From the NCBI GenBank assembly GCA_002270565.1, contig NQMI01000111.1, positions 29,039 to 93,038 on the forward strand: 64,000 nt of DNA, written 5' to 3'. A program made the position numbers and the translations under genes. The notes under the pieces are model-generated. The model saw only the letters and a program-made list of their open reading frames with translations. It had not been told where the DNA came from and did no database searches. Origin of the DNA: Stenocarpella maydis. Its lineage: Eukaryota > Ascomycota > Sordariomycetes > Diaporthales > Diaporthaceae. Below, piece by piece: positions 46,101 through 63,472 of this stretch (positions within the stretch are counted from its first letter, which is position 1; each line of letters begins with the position of its first letter).

Positions 46101-46689
46101 GCAACGAGGTCCAGCCCTCGGCGGTGTTGCTGCTGACCGGTGAACGGGGTGGGACATAGATGGGGTTACGTTGACGGCCCGGAATACGACATTGTCAATT
46201 CATGGTAAGATCGTCAACGCGCAGCCGCTGAGAACGCGGAAAAAATGGACATGATGCCGTCCGTTGGTGGTCATTTGGGGCTGGTCATTGCTGGCTGTGG
46301 TGTTGCAGGGTGAGACAGAACGTATGATCTGAAGTTGCAATTTCAGAAACAAGGCAGACGGTGAGTCTAGGTCCCGAGAAGTAGAGGGCCATAATTTGGT
46401 ATAATGAAGCATCTGCATGGACAGGATAAAAGAAAGAAAGTAGGGATCAGTTTGCGAGGAGCAGCAGCAGAAGGGTTCGGTCCTTTACAGGTAGGAAGAA
46501 GCTCTCGGGGGAGATGCCGTGGATGTGCAGGGTGGAGGGGGGATGAGCTCTGGGTAATTATGTAAGCACCGAGTTGCCTGCCGGGCATCCCAATGGTTTT
46601 TCGTGATGGCTTCGGCCGCGCATCACTGCCCATCTGCTTGCTGCCCACGCCTTGCGATTGGTTCCACCAGCAGCCAGCCGTACCTCACA
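43149..46689. other. Intergenic region with CT microsatellites
   Basis: About 3.5 kb without a supported gene. It contains G-rich runs (about 43200-43210, 43284-43294), CT runs (about 43436-43460 and 45711-45730) and T-rich tracts near 43735-43790 and 44335-44360. Frames in this region switch across repeats and show no motif. Confidence 0.45.
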
Positions 46690-47695
46690 ATGCCACCGAC
46701 CTCGAATCTATGGGGCGCATGCCGCTCCCTCGCCATCCGATCAAGACGCCCAGCATACCAATCCCAGCGACCTGCAATCGCGGCCGTCGCACGCCAGCTC
46801 TCTACTGACCCAACTGCGCCGGGCTCGACCGGCATCCCCAACATACCTGGTACCACCGGCCAGCCCCAGCCGCCACCATCGGGCGCAGTCAGGGAGGAGG
46901 ATGTGCACATGCGGGAGCAGACACCACAGGAGGTGGCCCTTTCGCAGCTGGAGCTTACAGCGCTCGGCCTGAACCCCTTCGACAAGCGCCTCAGCGGGCT
47001 CAAGTTCGGGGAGCCCGAGATACCCCAGGGCAAGCTGCACGAAACGAAATTCCACATCAAGCACCGCTACGACGAGGGAATAACACAGCTCACCAAGCTG
47101 CTCATGCGTGATGGGAAGCTGAGCAAGGCGCAGAGGGTCAGTGGCTCCTACTCTTCTGGGCCCTATCACGACGGACGAGCTACGGCAGTGGGACTGGGCA
47201 CAGACGAGTCATGGGCGTCAGCATAGCTAACCGTTGCCACAGGACATGGCCATGATCCTCAATTTCCTCCGAACATCCCCAGCGCCAAAGATAAACCCAC
47301 AGCGGCCACTGCTGCCCGGCTCGCCACCACCCGAGCACCTGCCCCTGAACCCGAGCCTCTACCTGTTGCTGGCGGTGGACTCGGTGGCGCCGCTGATCCG
47401 GATCCGCGGGTTTACCGGCCTGGCAGGCGGTGGCAAGGCCCTTGAGGTGCCGGTGCCCGTCTCGAGGCGGGCGCGGCGGCGGACGGCGTTCATGTGGATC
47501 ATGGACGTGGTTGAGAAGAAGCCATCCATGGGGTCCGGCAAGAGGATGCTGGCGCACCGGATCGGCGAGGAGATTGTTGCGGTGGTCGAGGGCAGGAGCT
47601 CGGTGTGGGACAAGAGGAACCAGCTGCACAAGTCGGGCACGAGTGCCCGTGCGAACCTGAACTCCCCGGCCTTGATGAAGAGGAGGATCGGCTAG
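46690..47695 (+). CDS. RSM7: Mitochondrial small-subunit ribosomal protein uS7m
   Basis: Two exons (46690-47136 and 47243-47695, phase-0 intron with GTCAGT donor and AGCTAAC branch) give 299 residues. The start at MPPTSNLWGACRSLAIRS is chosen because it begins an Arg/Ser/Ala-rich, acid-free stretch typical of a mitochondrial targeting peptide and has a good context; an in-frame ATG at 46606 would add 28 residues. The C-terminal part carries the uS7 signature: RRRTAFMWIMDVVEKKP, MLAHRIGEEIVAVVEG, SSVWDKRNQLHK and ARANLNSPAL. The protein binds the 3' domain of mitochondrial small-subunit rRNA. The middle has a fungal Pro-rich insert. Confidence 0.93.
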
Positions 47696-51627
<3,932 letters not shown>

Positions 51628-53053
51628 GGCTGTGGGTCAGAGATTGGCTATTCAAAGAATTTTATGAAGTGGTGCCTAATTATTCGGTCGAGTCTTTGTC
51701 CTTCGCCGAGATGTACCGCGTCAGCAAATGGCTAATGGATATGTAGACTGAAGTAGAACTGGGAAGATGTTCTAAAAATTCTGTACGTTTGTGAGGAACA
51801 AAGGCGAGGCTATAGGGCATCGGACACCCCTCGTGACACCATAGAACCGACGCACCTCTCCTCCATGCCACCGTGGAATGGTACTGGCTACGGGAACGGC
51901 CGCGGCCAATAGTCTTGTACATATCAACGCGATTTCCCCATCGGATTCTCTGAATGTTTCGCGAGTTTCTATATCGACTAGGGCTTTTCCTTTCCTGAAG
52001 TCCCCCATTGAAGAGGGCAGAAGGGTCCGAGGGAATATTCCAGATGAGGGCAATGCAGCAAACACCGTTCAACTAAAATGTGAACTGCCGAGCACGTCTC
52101 GAACTATGAACAGGTAGTGACAGTGATATGCCAATCAATAATTAGGTTCTTAAGAATATAGTATCGCATACCTAACAGTATATAGCGTCGACATTGTCGA
52201 AGTAACTCGCAGAAGATGAGTTGATGGTCCAGCGATCAACCCGTCGGACATGATGTGGGGCTGCTATTGCCCTCCAGGCCCTCCAAGGCCGTATCTGGAA
52301 GTCAAGTCAAGTCGGCCATAATCAAATAGTTGGATTGCTCTGAGCCTAATACCTCGTGTCAGAGCGGAGCACACTGTCCATCCTCAGACTGAGTGCAGCT
52401 GCGTGCCCGGCACCACCCTGCCACGCGCGACGCCAGGCATCAGCCAAGTAATTCAATAGGCGCCTCACAGTTCTCTCTGATTGCCATCAAAAGCTAAATT
52501 TCCATACGATATTTCTTTTTCGTGTGCTGGCGGACCACATGCCGTCACTGAGCGGGAATGACGGGAAATGACGAAAATGAAGGCCGTGAAGCTTCGCAGA
52601 AGCTGCTGCATCGCTCTCTCTGAATTGACGTGGAATTGAAGAAATATGGCTGAACATGACATGGTTTCAGATTATGATCATAGCCATCACATTATGAAGC
52701 AGAAAGTCGTATTTGCGGAGCAGAATGGCCGCCTAGCAGTGCACGGAGTAGAACAGCCGTGTAGCAACGGGCGGTCTTCGAGCACCTACCTAGGAAGTAG
52801 GTACCTAGCTTGAAGACCACAGTATCTAACTGGTAGCTACTGAAATCCATGCCGGCATCACTTGGTTGCTTGGATGACGTGGATTGTCGCAAGCTTGAAT
52901 TATGGTGATAGAGCACAAGGTTTGTAAGAATAATGACCATACAATAATTGCATCATGTACCCAGCACACCAAGCAGATCGGACCCCATCACATGGGCTTT
53001 GGTATTTATTAATTCGCAACTGTGGCCGAAGTGAGCGGTCTAACTTGAACAAA
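51628..53053. other. Intergenic region between the two GH13 genes
   Basis: Contains a palindrome-like CTACCTAGGAAGTAGGTACC stretch at 52786-52805. A CACGGAGTA variant of the recurring intergenic motif is at 52742. No coding frame with motifs was seen before 53054. Confidence 0.4.
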
Positions 53054-53314
53054 ATGGCTAATATCTCATGCCATAGTACATTACTAAGATCCGCCCAAGC
53101 GAACATTCGAAGATTGTTAAGCACTCCTACCGGCACTGTATCACAATTCCGCCGCTTGGAGGCTGGCGCGAGGAGTTTGAGGGGCGGGTTGACGCAGCAC
53201 GTTGTGAAAAGAGAACTCCATCACAAGACCGTCAGCAAGTTAGAACTTACAGCTCCTCCTGTTCATAATAGTCTCATCCCAACTGCTCGAACTTGGCGGC
53301 TCTGGCAAGTCTGA
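53054..53314 (+). CDS. Possible 86-residue small protein, presequence-like N terminus
   Basis: An ATG in a good context (AAAATGG) opens an 86-codon frame lying 84 nt before the second GH13 start. The first 45 residues (MANISCHSTLLRSAQANIRRLLS...) are rich in Arg, Ser, Leu and Ala with few acidic residues, as in mitochondrial presequences. The rest is basic and ends TWRLWQV. It may be a short gene, an upstream open frame in the glucosidase transcript, or chance. No family is recognised. Confidence 0.25.
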   Translation: MANISCHSTLLRSAQANIRRLLSTPTGTVSQFRRLEAGARSLRGGLTQHVVKRELHHKTVSKLELTAPPVHNSLIPTARTWRLWQV

Positions 53315-53397
53315 CCATCAACCCCAAAGCTCATCACACGTGACCTGACTTGGAGCGCTCTTGGATCTCTAGCTCTCGCCACACTCATTTCGCCGAA

Positions 53398-55568
<2,171 letters not shown>

Positions 55569-58089
55569 GGGACACGGAGAAACCTTTACATGGCCGCGCT
55601 TAGCTTCTCGAAGATGACTTAAGGAGCCTTTGCAACCACGTGGAGGATAACCTAGATAGTCATACTCGCGGCAACGCCTTCTGACAGCGCCTGGCCTCGC
55701 CCCAGGCCTGAAAGCACGAGCGAGTTCTTGCCAACACATAGAAAAACCCCATTAGCCTAGCCCCTCGCCATAAAGCTGTTGATTTCGCGCCGCTGAGACC
55801 AGCCACACTGTTTCTATGCCTGAATGTGATGTGTGCCCGGCTCTGAGATCATATCCATTACCAAGCCACGCAGACATTCGCCATTCTTATACCGTGACGG
55901 GGACGGGGCTACTAAGTAGATAAGCTATGTTGATCTGCCCTTTAGGGGGCGGGAAGGAATACAGTAAGATTGCTGATGCTCGCTGGAAGTTGGGGATAAC
56001 AGGTGCGGCATCTTTATATTGAGGTATGTCTGCTCACCAAGCATTCAGAGACTGTCACTGCTTGGCAATGAAGTCACATCGGTCAGCTGCAAGTGTGCTG
56101 GGTGGCCTCATGGAGTGACTACAGGTCTTTCAGTGTCGTGCTGGCCATGCGGTATCCTCCACCTTAACCTCTATGTCGACGGTATCCTAGGCGCTACAAG
56201 GTTCCAAATTGCTCTTGAGGTCCATTAGGGCGGGCTAAGGGGATGCGCGGGATAGCGGCTCAGTGGCGCGAGACTTGGCTTCTGCCCGTGTCATCCTGTC
56301 CAGGTTCAACATTGTGGCTTGGGCTTACTAGCTCATCATTACTATTGGAGTCGTCGAGGGCACCGTTTGGACTCTGTTCCAATGTAGAGACCTTGCCCGG
56401 CCCTAGTTGTGAGGGGCGGGCGTACAGGAAGGCTGGGTGCATCGAACCTCTTAGATAATATTCATATTGGGTTTATAATCCAGGTAGCTATATATGGTAC
56501 GTGTGTGCCCATATGGATGGCTGTGTAGGTGTGTAGGTTTGTGCTAATGCTAGGTAGTGATAAAGATTGGCTATGGCGTATCCTCCATTTCTCGCTCCAC
56601 CAGTCAGGGACAGGGATGATGAAGGACGGAGGAAATCTACCCTAATAATAAGTGTTGATATGGCGGGGTAGGTAGGTATACACAGTATGTAGATCATCAC
56701 ATGCACTACTTGACTACGTAAGTATGTAGGTAGTATGAACATACATCCCGACATTGTGGGGCCGGCGCTTAAAAGGCCCAGACCCGGAAGACTCAAAAGA
56801 ATGGCGGGAGAGGCTGAGTGAGATCCAGTTTGCCCCATCTGCCATGCCTGTTTGAGATCACCCAAGTACCCGACTGCCAAGTGCTATGTAGGTCCTGGCT
56901 CGTGATACGTTGGGGCGGATGCTATGCAAGTGTTGAACGTGGATAGTGGGATAGAGAAGGATAGGAACAGGGAGAACAAGAAGGCTCATGATGCTGCCCA
57001 AGGGCCCATCAGAGGCCCGAGCTTGTATTTTCATTTCCCACAGCTGCCCAAGCGGAGTATTGGCGAAGATACCTGGCATATAGGCAGGATATCTTCGGCA
57101 GAGTACTCCGCAGATGATTTCAAAACGAGGTGCCACATGGTGAGCACTGATCATTGCTGCCCCCTAGCGGCCCCGGCTAAGTTTGGAGCCTACCCGGGTG
57201 CCTACACCAAATTACCTAGGTATAATAAAGAACGAAGCAAGCTAACGGGGGACGAACAAACAATTCAGTCCTCTCATGTGAGTGTATCTGGGAAGACAAT
57301 CTATCCATCGGGGGCGGGCCAAGACCCAAAGGCAAAAAAAGAAAGAAAAAAAAGCCACCGAAAGTTTACATCATCTCAGCCCACCCCGCCCACCAGCACG
57401 GGCGCAGCAGAAACACCACACGAGGAGCTTCCCCTCCTTTTGGTCGATCGTCGACAGCGCCAAAAGACTTGGCACTAGACCAGGTCAGGCCTGGCAGCCT
57501 GGCAGCACACCCACCTTCTTCCACACCGTCTCCCGTCTCCCGTCTACACTACACTGCATTCGAGCAAGCTCACACACCCTCACCCTCACACACGCACCAC
57601 GTCCACGGCCGGCATCACCCTGAGCTTGGCGACCACTTTCTCCTTCTCTTGGCAAGCAGACCGGGCCACCCTCTGCTCAGCCATGACCTGAAGGAACACC
57701 ACACTCCTCTGTCGTCCGTCGTCCCTCCCCCTCCCTCTCTTGTCCCTTCCCTTGGCACACGATGCTGTTGCATCTCCTCCCTTGCCTCAAGACAACCTGC
57801 ACGCAACCACGCCCGCAGATTATCCCGCGTTAGGCTCGAACCTACCACCTGCCCTGCCCTGGCCTTGTCGAGTCACCAAGTAGCACCTGCCACACGTCTC
57901 GGTCGCGCATCACCGGCCAGCCTCTTGCGCGACAACATAAATCTTGGCGTCCACCTGCCGTTGGGCCACTCTTCCCGCGTCCTCTCCTCTCGACGTCCAA
58001 CTCGTAACCCCGTCTCGACTGCTTGTCCCACCCCATCACTATCGGATCATCACTATCGGATCGAAAGCACCGGGTGCCCGTGACTCAAC
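55569..58089. other. Intergenic region and long leader of the stress-protein gene
   Basis: No supported gene. TAGGTAGGTA-like and GTATGTAGGTAG repeats occur at about 56665-56735, and a perfect TACCTAGGTA is at 57213. From about 57480 to 58089 the plus strand is C/T-rich (CACAC, CCTCCC runs), consistent with a long pyrimidine-rich 5' leader. A 184-codon frame at 56924 crosses an A/G-rich tract and is judged spurious. Confidence 0.45.
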
Positions 58090-60363
58090 ATGTCTCATCC
58101 CCGCAAAGTTATGTCCATGGAGGCGGCCCTCGAGGAGGAGAGGCGCGAGGTCGAGGCCCTCATCGCGGCTAGGAACCGTCGCCCACCCAGCGCCCTGAGC
58201 GGAGTTCGCTCCTCGTCCCCCTTCACGCCTAGGTCGCCCGTCAGGAGCATGCTAGATATAGGTGAATACGACGCCCCTTCCCTCTCCTTCCTTGCAACAC
58301 CAGCGTCGTCAGTACTTGCCCTGTGGTATTAACAAATCGTCGACAAGGTCCTACGAAAAGTATGCTAGATGTCGACGGCCCGCCCGCTGCCCCCAAAAGA
58401 AGCATGCTCGATATGGACAGCCCCCCAGCCTCTGCCTCGTCAGGCAAGCAGGTCTTCAGCACCCCATCCTCGCCTGTCCTGCCCTCCAACCAGCTTTCCC
58501 GCGCCTCCAACTTATCCCACCCCAGGCACATGTCCGACGTTGCCGCAAGGCCTGTCGGCTTTGGCCCGCGATCAGCTGGCAACCGCGACCTTACCTCCGA
58601 GTATCAGTTCTCCGACATCATCACGAGCAACACCGGCCACGCCGCCATGCCAAAACGGGTCTCGCAGGGGAACAAGAAGCCGGCCCAGCCCACCCCTTCC
58701 GCAATGTCCCACCTTGTGCGCGGTGGCGATGTCAGCAGGATCCCACTCCCGGGCGACTCCAGGGGCCGCCACTCCATCGCTGGGCCTGGCATGCGTATTG
58801 GGAGCAAGTCGCGATCGCCTCACTCCCGACTCGGCATACGGTCAAGCTCACCTGCCGCCAACTTGCTGTCTGGCAGGCACCTTAGTCCGGCAGGGAGGGC
58901 CTTCGTGGAGGAGACGTACGGCGTGGACATGAGCAACGCCTACCGTAGGCTCTCGGACGCGAACCTCCTCCGGTCAGGCGGGACTCTTGCCGAGATTGGG
59001 CGCAAGAAGAAGAGCGAGGACAACCCGGACGGCGGAAGGCTAGCCAAGGATTATCTCACTCCCGACGGTGACGACCTGTACGACGATAGTAGCGACGACC
59101 AGGACGATTCGAACGCCGATGAGGGGGAGCGCGGCCGCAAGGCAGCCAGAAGCTTCGACGGGCTGTCGACTGACTCTGGCAAGGCAGGGACCGACAAGGA
59201 CAGGACAGCGCGGAGCTTGCTGGCAGCTGCCGAGCAAGAACGCATCGAGGTCTCCAAGAACCCTCGCGTCAAGTACCAGTACAGGTCACTCCTGGACGAA
59301 CCCCAAATCACGGTTACAGGGCCTGCCGGCCACGCAGAGAAGACAAAGCATTCCAAGGGGTCTTCGGTACACCCTGCGACCAGCTTCGACGATGGCCCGC
59401 CCTCCGGCGCCAGGACGCCCATGGACTCTGATACAGAGGCTGACCTCACTGATATCAGGCGGGCCCAAAAGCTTTCGCTTTTCCAGACACCCATCAAGGA
59501 CACGCCGAATGCTGCCCGTGCGGTGCGCATCATCTACCGTGGTGACTGGCGCAAGGTCGTCCAGGAAGCCAAGGAGGAACAGAGAACCCTTCGCAAGTAC
59601 ATTGTTGCATCTGATCTCAGCGACGAGGCAACGCATGCCCTCGAGTGGGCCGTCGGCACCGTCCTCCGAGATGGCGACACCATGATCTGCCTCTACTGCG
59701 TCGACGAAGAGGCTGGCATTGCTCCAGCTGATGACGCCAAGTCCGTCAGAGACCAAGGCGCCGCACTGAACGTGGTGGCCGACACCAAGGCCTCTGTCAC
59801 GCCTAGTGGAAGCTCCGTGGACCTGCACAAAGCCGACCGGAGCTCGGAATCCCTGGCAACGCCAGTCAAGTCGAAAGCCGATGAAGAGCGACACAGGGCC
59901 GTGCAGGATATCACAGACAGGGTCGAGAAGCTTCTTCGTAAGACGAAGCTGCAGGTCCGCGTCATCGTCGAGGTCTTGCACTGCAAGAACCCGAAGCACC
60001 AGATCCTGGAGATAATCGATGTGGTCAACCCGACTCTTGTTGTCCTGGGCAGTCGGGGCCAGAGCGCACTGAAGGGGTAAGTGCAACCCCCCCCCCCCCC
60101 CCCCAAAAGAAAGAAAAAAAAAAGAAAAGAAGAAAAGAAAAAAAAAAGAGCCCTCTTGCAAACAGGAAGTAGCTAACAACACTTGCAGGGTTATTCTTGG
60201 CTCGTTTTCTAACTATCTAGTGACCAAGAGCTCCGTCCCTGTCATGGTCGCTCGGAAGAAGCTCCGGAAGCAATCCAAGTATAAGAAGCTCTCGATGATG
60301 ACGCAAGTCAACAACATCAACAGCCCAATGGCAAGAACACTCGCGAACGCAAAAGTCGACTAG
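58090..60363 (+). CDS. Universal stress protein (UspA-domain) family, large fungal form
   Basis: Three exons (58090-58261, 58348-60076, 60189-60363) give 691 residues. The first 430 residues are Ser/Pro/Arg-rich and probably disordered, with repeated SMLD-type motifs (RSMLDIG, KSMLDVDGPP, RSMLDMDSPP) and basic phosphorylation-like sites. A Usp domain spans about 470-665: RKYIVASDLSDEATHALEWAVG, DTMICLYCVD, and after the last intron the nucleotide-loop type sequence LVVLGSRGQSALKGVILGSFSNYLV. The G-rich loop suggests nucleotide binding; the role is unknown. Intron 2 (60077-60188) contains 18 C followed by an A/G-rich tract. The TAG at 60361 is followed in the same frame by about 255 open codons. 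Confidence 0.9.
60087..60148. repeat. C18 homopolymer followed by A/G-rich tract inside an intron
   Basis: Eighteen C are followed directly by about 44 bases of A with scattered G, all inside intron 2 of the stress-protein gene, between its GTAAGT donor and TTGCAG acceptor. Such tracts are prone to length errors in sequencing and replication. Confidence 0.85.
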
Positions 60364-61131
60364 AGGTCGCAGCCTGCAGAACTCTACCTCAGGGGAGGCA
60401 CGGGGCGCTCCAAGCGTCTTGGACGGTCCTTGAAGGAGCTCGGACGCCGCTTGAGAAGGAACAACGGTGTCGAGATCCTAAACCAGAATCAGAATCAGAA
60501 AGCGGGGGAGGACCAAACCGAGCCTGGGACGCAGCAGCCCTCCGCGGGAGAATCCAGTACACAGCAGAGTCAGCAAGGCGCGACTCAAGGCCCAAATCAG
60601 GATCAGGCACAAGGCTCAAGTCAGGATCGGGCACAAGACCATCGACACGACGGGAATGGCGATGAGCAACCGAACCGCCGACTGCGACGGCTACGGGAAG
60701 GCACTGCTGACGTCTTGCTTCTGCGAGAGCCTCGCGCGAAATTGTTGACCCGGATATACCGGAGGAAGGCGAAGCATCAAGCCTCACTCCCTAATGAGAA
60801 TAATTTCGCGATGTGGAATGACCGTATCAACAGAACCCGTGGCATCAAAAGCCGGAGCGATCCTAGATACGTGGAACATGTTCATCCTGCGTTTGACGAT
60901 AATCTTCCGCAGCTCCTACAGCGCCAGCAGGAAGGCAGGCAGGAAGAGCGGTTCTTGAACAAACTCCAGAATGAGCGCGAACGAAATCTCAATCCACCGT
61001 TGCTGGGTTCGAGGCGCGCGCAGAGTGTCTCAACAGGTCAAGGTCAGAATCCCGCGGCGCAGGCTGGTGCCTCTACACAACCTGGCCCCTCTACGCAGCC
61101 TGGCCCCTCGTCCATGCTTGGTCCCTTTTGA
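60364..61131 (+). other. Open frame continuing past the stress-protein TAG
   Basis: After the TAG at 60361-60363 the same frame stays open for about 255 codons to a TGA at 61129. There is no ATG near its start; the first in-frame ATG is around 60811. The sequence is protein-like: basic (GRRLRRNNG), then Gln/Asn-rich (NQNQNQ, TQQSQQ), then a charged helical part (RQQEGRQEERFLNKLQNERE) and a Pro/Ser/Gln tail. It could be a readthrough extension, a decayed last exon, or a remnant of another gene. No family is recognised. Confidence 0.35.
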
Positions 61132-61440
61132 CGATAAGCATGGTCCCTCTCCATAGCAGCAAGGTTCTCCGTCGCAGTAGAGACCCCACTCTCACTCGAC
61201 TCTTAACATCAAGCGAGCTCATTGATACCTCAGCGTAGTTTTAATACAAATGTTTTGGGAGCCGGTCACTCTGACTCGTTGCTTTTGCGCTGTGCCGTGT
61301 GCTATAGTGGCATGGTCGGGTACAGAGATACATTCAGGCGTACCAACCACTGCCAATTCTCATCAACACGCAGCCATGGACTCCCAATCCACAGCAACTA
61401 CTCTTATAATCAAGCCACTCTCTGACGCCCGCTCCCACAA

Positions 61441-61790
61441 CTCTTGACAACACCTACTCCTATAATGCTCGCTCCCAGCACACCTAACTTTAGAAACCCA
61501 CGCCCATGACACTCACTACCGTTCTCCCATGGCGCACACTCTTACAACACTTAGCCATGACAATGCATAACACCCTGCCAGACCGACATGTCCAGACCTA
61601 TGATACTCTCTTACAATAATCAACAACACCAGTGCTTACAACACCCTAAGTTACATCCCTAGACCTATGATACTTAGACCCATAAAACTCACCTATAACA
61701 ACACATAATGCCTAGGCCTCTGATACCCTGACTTATATACCCGGATCTATAACCAGTTAAAACAATGCATAACACCCAGACCTATATACC
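61441..61790. repeat. Degenerate short-period repeat tract
   Basis: CCTATGATAC/CCTCTGATAC, ACAACACC and CATAACACC/CATAATGCC words recur irregularly over about 350 bases, often 30-60 bases apart. The pattern suggests an old minisatellite heavily altered by point mutation; all units lean to C-to-T poor, A-rich forms. No clear unit border can be drawn by eye. Confidence 0.4.
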
Positions 61791-63097
61791 CATCTGGGCC
61801 TGCGTCAGGGACGCATTAGGACCCCGGCGTGCGACCTGGCCACCCCGCGACGGGGTCACCAGCTCCATGATCACCTGCTAAGTGGTCGGGGTGCAAGCAA
61901 CGAGAGGCTACTCGTCATCACTGGTCAGGTCGACGACCGGGCCACAGACATGAGAGGCAGAGGCCAAGGCAGGGCGAGACGTGGTTTAGCTCAGAATGTG
62001 GGAGCGAGGACCTACATGGCCGGACCTACAACACCCAGAGCCACCACTTGTGGCCAATCTACATACCTACTGAAATTAATAAACCATCTTAGTATCAGCA
62101 CTCAGCTAGGAGTTATGATTTAGGCTCTGCGAAGTATTGATATACATACTACTGAGGGACTCTATGTAGACTACCGCCTTATCACCCGTTTTATACTCTG
62201 CGGATATGCCTTAACCCCCCCTCCTCCCCCACACCCCCTTCCTTGAAAAATACTTCTCAGCCCACAGAATGTTTCTGGGGCATGACGTTTTAAGTGTTGT
62301 AGCGGAGATCGTGTGCTGCTGCTCCTATATGAGCCACCCGAGAACGCATGGGATTATCCCGGGGGGGGGGCTTAAGCTGTGTAGGTGCGTCCTGTGGCTT
62401 TTTTGGTCATCGGTGGATTTAATTAACTTCGTATAACTCCCCAAAGGCTCTTGGTGGGCTCAGTGGTAGTTGGTCTTTTGTATTCTGTCTTGTGCCGTGA
62501 CAGGGTCTCGGTCGGTTGTTGTCATTGAGAGATAGACTTCTCTTGCATGCAACCCTTGGGCATTCTCGAGACATACTTGATGGTTTCATGCGGGCCTTCT
62601 TAGGAGGTCGGGAGGCCAGAGTCACAACGTATAGTATTATTTGGTGCCTTGGTCTCTTGCATCTTCGTGTGGTGCTTCTGCTCAGCCTTTCGCCAGCTTT
62701 GCAGTTTCGTATACTTGTGTCCAATAACCTGGTTATAAAATGCACGCCCTGACGCACATCATGGTATAGTTAGTGTGGTGCCTGCGAGCTTGCCAACCCT
62801 GGAACATGCATGTATTTGGGCCCCGTATATTCAGCACATATCTGTGAGGGCCAGTCATCATCTGGGAATGGTTTGATTACACAGCTCTCTGAAAACCCAG
62901 TCAAGTCGTTTGCTGTAGGCGATTGTAATGTAGAGACACCACACCACCTTTGGTGATGTCAAGCGGAAAGAAGACTCCTGCCGCCTGTGTGGGCTCCTCT
63001 CTCGTTCTGTGAAGAGATACAGCGCAGGCAACGTTCACGATACGTCAATGATTTTCCTGACGTGGAAGATTATTAAACTCGCGATACAGCCAATACT

Positions 63098-63472
63098 TTG
63101 GTGATTCATTTCCATACGGATGTCACCGGGGCCCCTGTCGTGGACCCTACCGATATACTTAGTAGGGAGCATCCATCCGTTTATCCACCATATCCGCCGC
63201 CACGCATAGAACTGGCGTCAGATGAAACAGCGAGTTCAAGTGATACAGATTATTGGACAACAGCTCAAGAAGCCATCAGCGAGGGCGACCTTGATTCCGG
63301 AAGACCGCGGAGACATCCAGACAAGTCCGGCATTCTGTTCTCCAAAATCATCCCAGACAACCCCTTTGGGACGACACGCGAGCCGTTCTCCGAGGACCAA
63401 CTAAAACATGAATACACTCGTGCAATGCCCATATTACATTTTTTCACATGGCACACTTGGCTCTACGTCTGA
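63098..63472 (+). CDS. Orphan open frame, possibly a 3' exon or fragment
   Basis: A 124-codon frame without an ATG at its start reads protein-like sequence (SVYPPYPPPRIELASDET; DYWTTAQEAISEGDL; SGILFSKIIPDNPFG) and ends HTWLYV. A CAG acceptor-like site (GATACAG) lies just before it at about 63084-63090. It may be a last exon of a gene whose other exons I could not find, or a remnant. No domain is recognised. Confidence 0.25.
   Translation: MVIHFHTDVTGAPVVDPTDILSREHPSVYPPYPPPRIELASDETASSSDTDYWTTAQEAISEGDLDSGRPRRHPDKSGILFSKIIPDNPFGTTREPFSEDQLKHEYTRAMPILHFFTWHTWLYV

Noticed and set aside
46603..46689. Upstream in-frame ATG (46606) as the uS7m start
   Set aside because: The ATG at 46690 has a better context and begins a cleaner mitochondrial presequence; the extra 28 residues are Cys/His/Pro-rich and unlike a targeting peptide. 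Not excluded completely.
56924..57478. 184-codon frame upstream of the stress-protein gene
   Set aside because: It reads through an A/G-rich tract and a pyrimidine-rich leader, shows no conserved motif, and lies in a probable promoter.
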